Below, one piece after another: positions 30,544 through 31,029 of a stretch of DNA of 31,029 nucleotides. The DNA is from Haplomitrium mnioides. Taxonomy: Eukaryota > Marchantiophyta > Haplomitriopsida > Calobryales. Positions within the stretch are counted from its first letter, which is position 1, and every line of letters begins with the position of its first letter. The stretch covers positions 1-31,029 of the forward strand of contig JBNGIS010009018.1 of NCBI GenBank assembly GCA_049999725.1, written 5' to 3'. The position numbers and the translations under genes are program-made. Below the pieces are notes generated by a model. That model was not told the DNA's origin, ran no database searches, and saw only the letters and a list, made by a program, of their open reading frames with translations.

Positions 30544-31029
30544 CTTTATCGGACTCCAAGACAAATTTTTCTCGAAAAGATTTTATTTCTTCGCATGTTT
30601 TTCAAATAGCAAATCTTTTGTGTTTTAGAATTTTGACATTTGGAAAATGAGTTCTCAATGTTTTGTAAAACCCGAGAAACTGAGAATACAATGGGGATCT
30701 TTCTCTTTCAAATAAGATGTGTAATAGTCATAAACTTCCTATTTTGTAAAATTATCCGGTAGGTTGTACACTTCGTGAGTGAGCATTCTCTTGCAATATC
30801 CTTGGAAAAAATTGTCCATCCACTCACGAATTCTCTTTTTCCAAAAATGCCTCTAGGATCTGCATTTTTGAGATTTGGAATCCTTTGGATTCTATCATTC
30901 CCTACTGCTAATATTAATTTGAAGGCTCTTCTACAAACAAAAATACTACAAGGTAGTGTAAACCAATTTTTGGCATCGGAATCTTTTCTTGGTATTCACC
31001 ATTGCAGTGTGATATCACGATTCTTCATG

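Larger units (their letters stand above)
28127..31029 (-). pseudogene. DUF7869-like (putative transposase-type) gene, decayed, 5' end outside the window
   Basis: Minus-strand pieces match, in order, a family I recall as DUF7869: MLTHEVYNLPDNFTK and SFSGFTKH (exon 1), a Cys-containing KTCEEIKSFREKF, then after an intron FLHHDQQMKERSKL, YLGIVIDGMDQKKTYIPH (about 29,745-29,690), LQLDNMTRENKNSIMFGYL (about 29,475), VGFLMIGYTHDQFD (about 29,388-29,347), MFNQFSKRLKLV and, near the end, PKSRPFWNAKVL. Asp residues in IDGMDQ, LDN and THDQFD could form an RNase H-like active site; that is inference. In-frame stops include those at about 30,617 (where the first Cys of a CxxC is expected), 29,765, 29,681, 29,399, 29,345, 29,102, 28,979, 28,766 and 28,730, and there is a one-base shift near 30,645. 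Gap 28,318-28,417 lies inside the C-terminal part. The last stop, TAA at 28,127, may be the natural end. Confidence 0.8.

Noticed and set aside
1-31029. tRNA or rRNA genes
   Set aside because: No cloverleaf with A and B box sequences and no rRNA-like stretch was noticed by eye; the tRNA-like word at 11,013-11,030 is a primer-binding site.

Overview
The window looks like heterochromatic, repeat-dominated nuclear DNA of a land plant with a large genome. The evidence is plant-type Ty3/gypsy and Ty1/copia polyproteins, long GC-rich LTRs, a 10.5-kb tandem array and 100-N scaffold gaps. Lineage is uncertain. The gypsy protein style and an intron-bearing DUF7869-like gene would fit a gymnosperm, fern or lycophyte at least as well as an angiosperm, but that is inference. 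I see no intact host gene.

Region 1 (1-13,771) is one Ty3/gypsy element on the minus strand, called E1 here, carrying two later insertions. Read 5'->3' on the minus strand it has: a 5' LTR (13,771-11,036), a primer-binding site, gag with three CCHC knuckles (10,831-9,299), protease (about 9,197-8,274), the first half of reverse transcriptase (to 7,523), a 3,790-bp insertion, the second half of RT plus RNase H (3,732-2,690), integrase with a GPF motif (to 1,648), a polypurine tract, and a 3' LTR (1,418 to 133). The insertion (E2, 3,733-7,522) is a solo LTR of the same superfamily, in the opposite orientation. It has TG...CA ends and a perfect 5-bp target duplication, GTTCA. A third LTR end of this family (E3, 1-132) sits inside E1's 3' LTR. 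E1 is dead: it has many in-frame stops, mostly TAG at Gln or Trp positions, several frameshifts and altered catalytic residues.

Region 2 (13,772-24,279) is a tandem array of a 34-bp unit, about 309 copies, always in the same orientation. It carries higher-order duplications of 372 bp, about 2.3-2.5 kb and about 9 kb. Each unit has one main CpG, which appears as TCG, TTG or TCA from copy to copy. Both visible edges of the array are retroelement junctions: E1's 5' LTR on the left and a copia 3' LTR on the right.

Region 3 (24,280-about 26,400) is the 3' part of a Ty1/copia element on the minus strand: RT with YIDD, RNase H, polypurine tract and a 291-bp LTR.

Region 4 (about 26,400-31,029) is AT-rich. 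It holds a 52-bp tandem repeat, scattered palindromes like CTATGCGCGCATAG, two 100-N gaps, and a long minus-strand pseudogene (28,127 to beyond 31,029). That pseudogene matches the family I recall as DUF7869 and keeps a recognisable 705-bp intron.

The parts do not form a working pathway. They record layers: a satellite array, invaded by gypsy and copia elements, the gypsy element then invaded by relatives, all decaying by what looks like methylation-driven C-to-T change.
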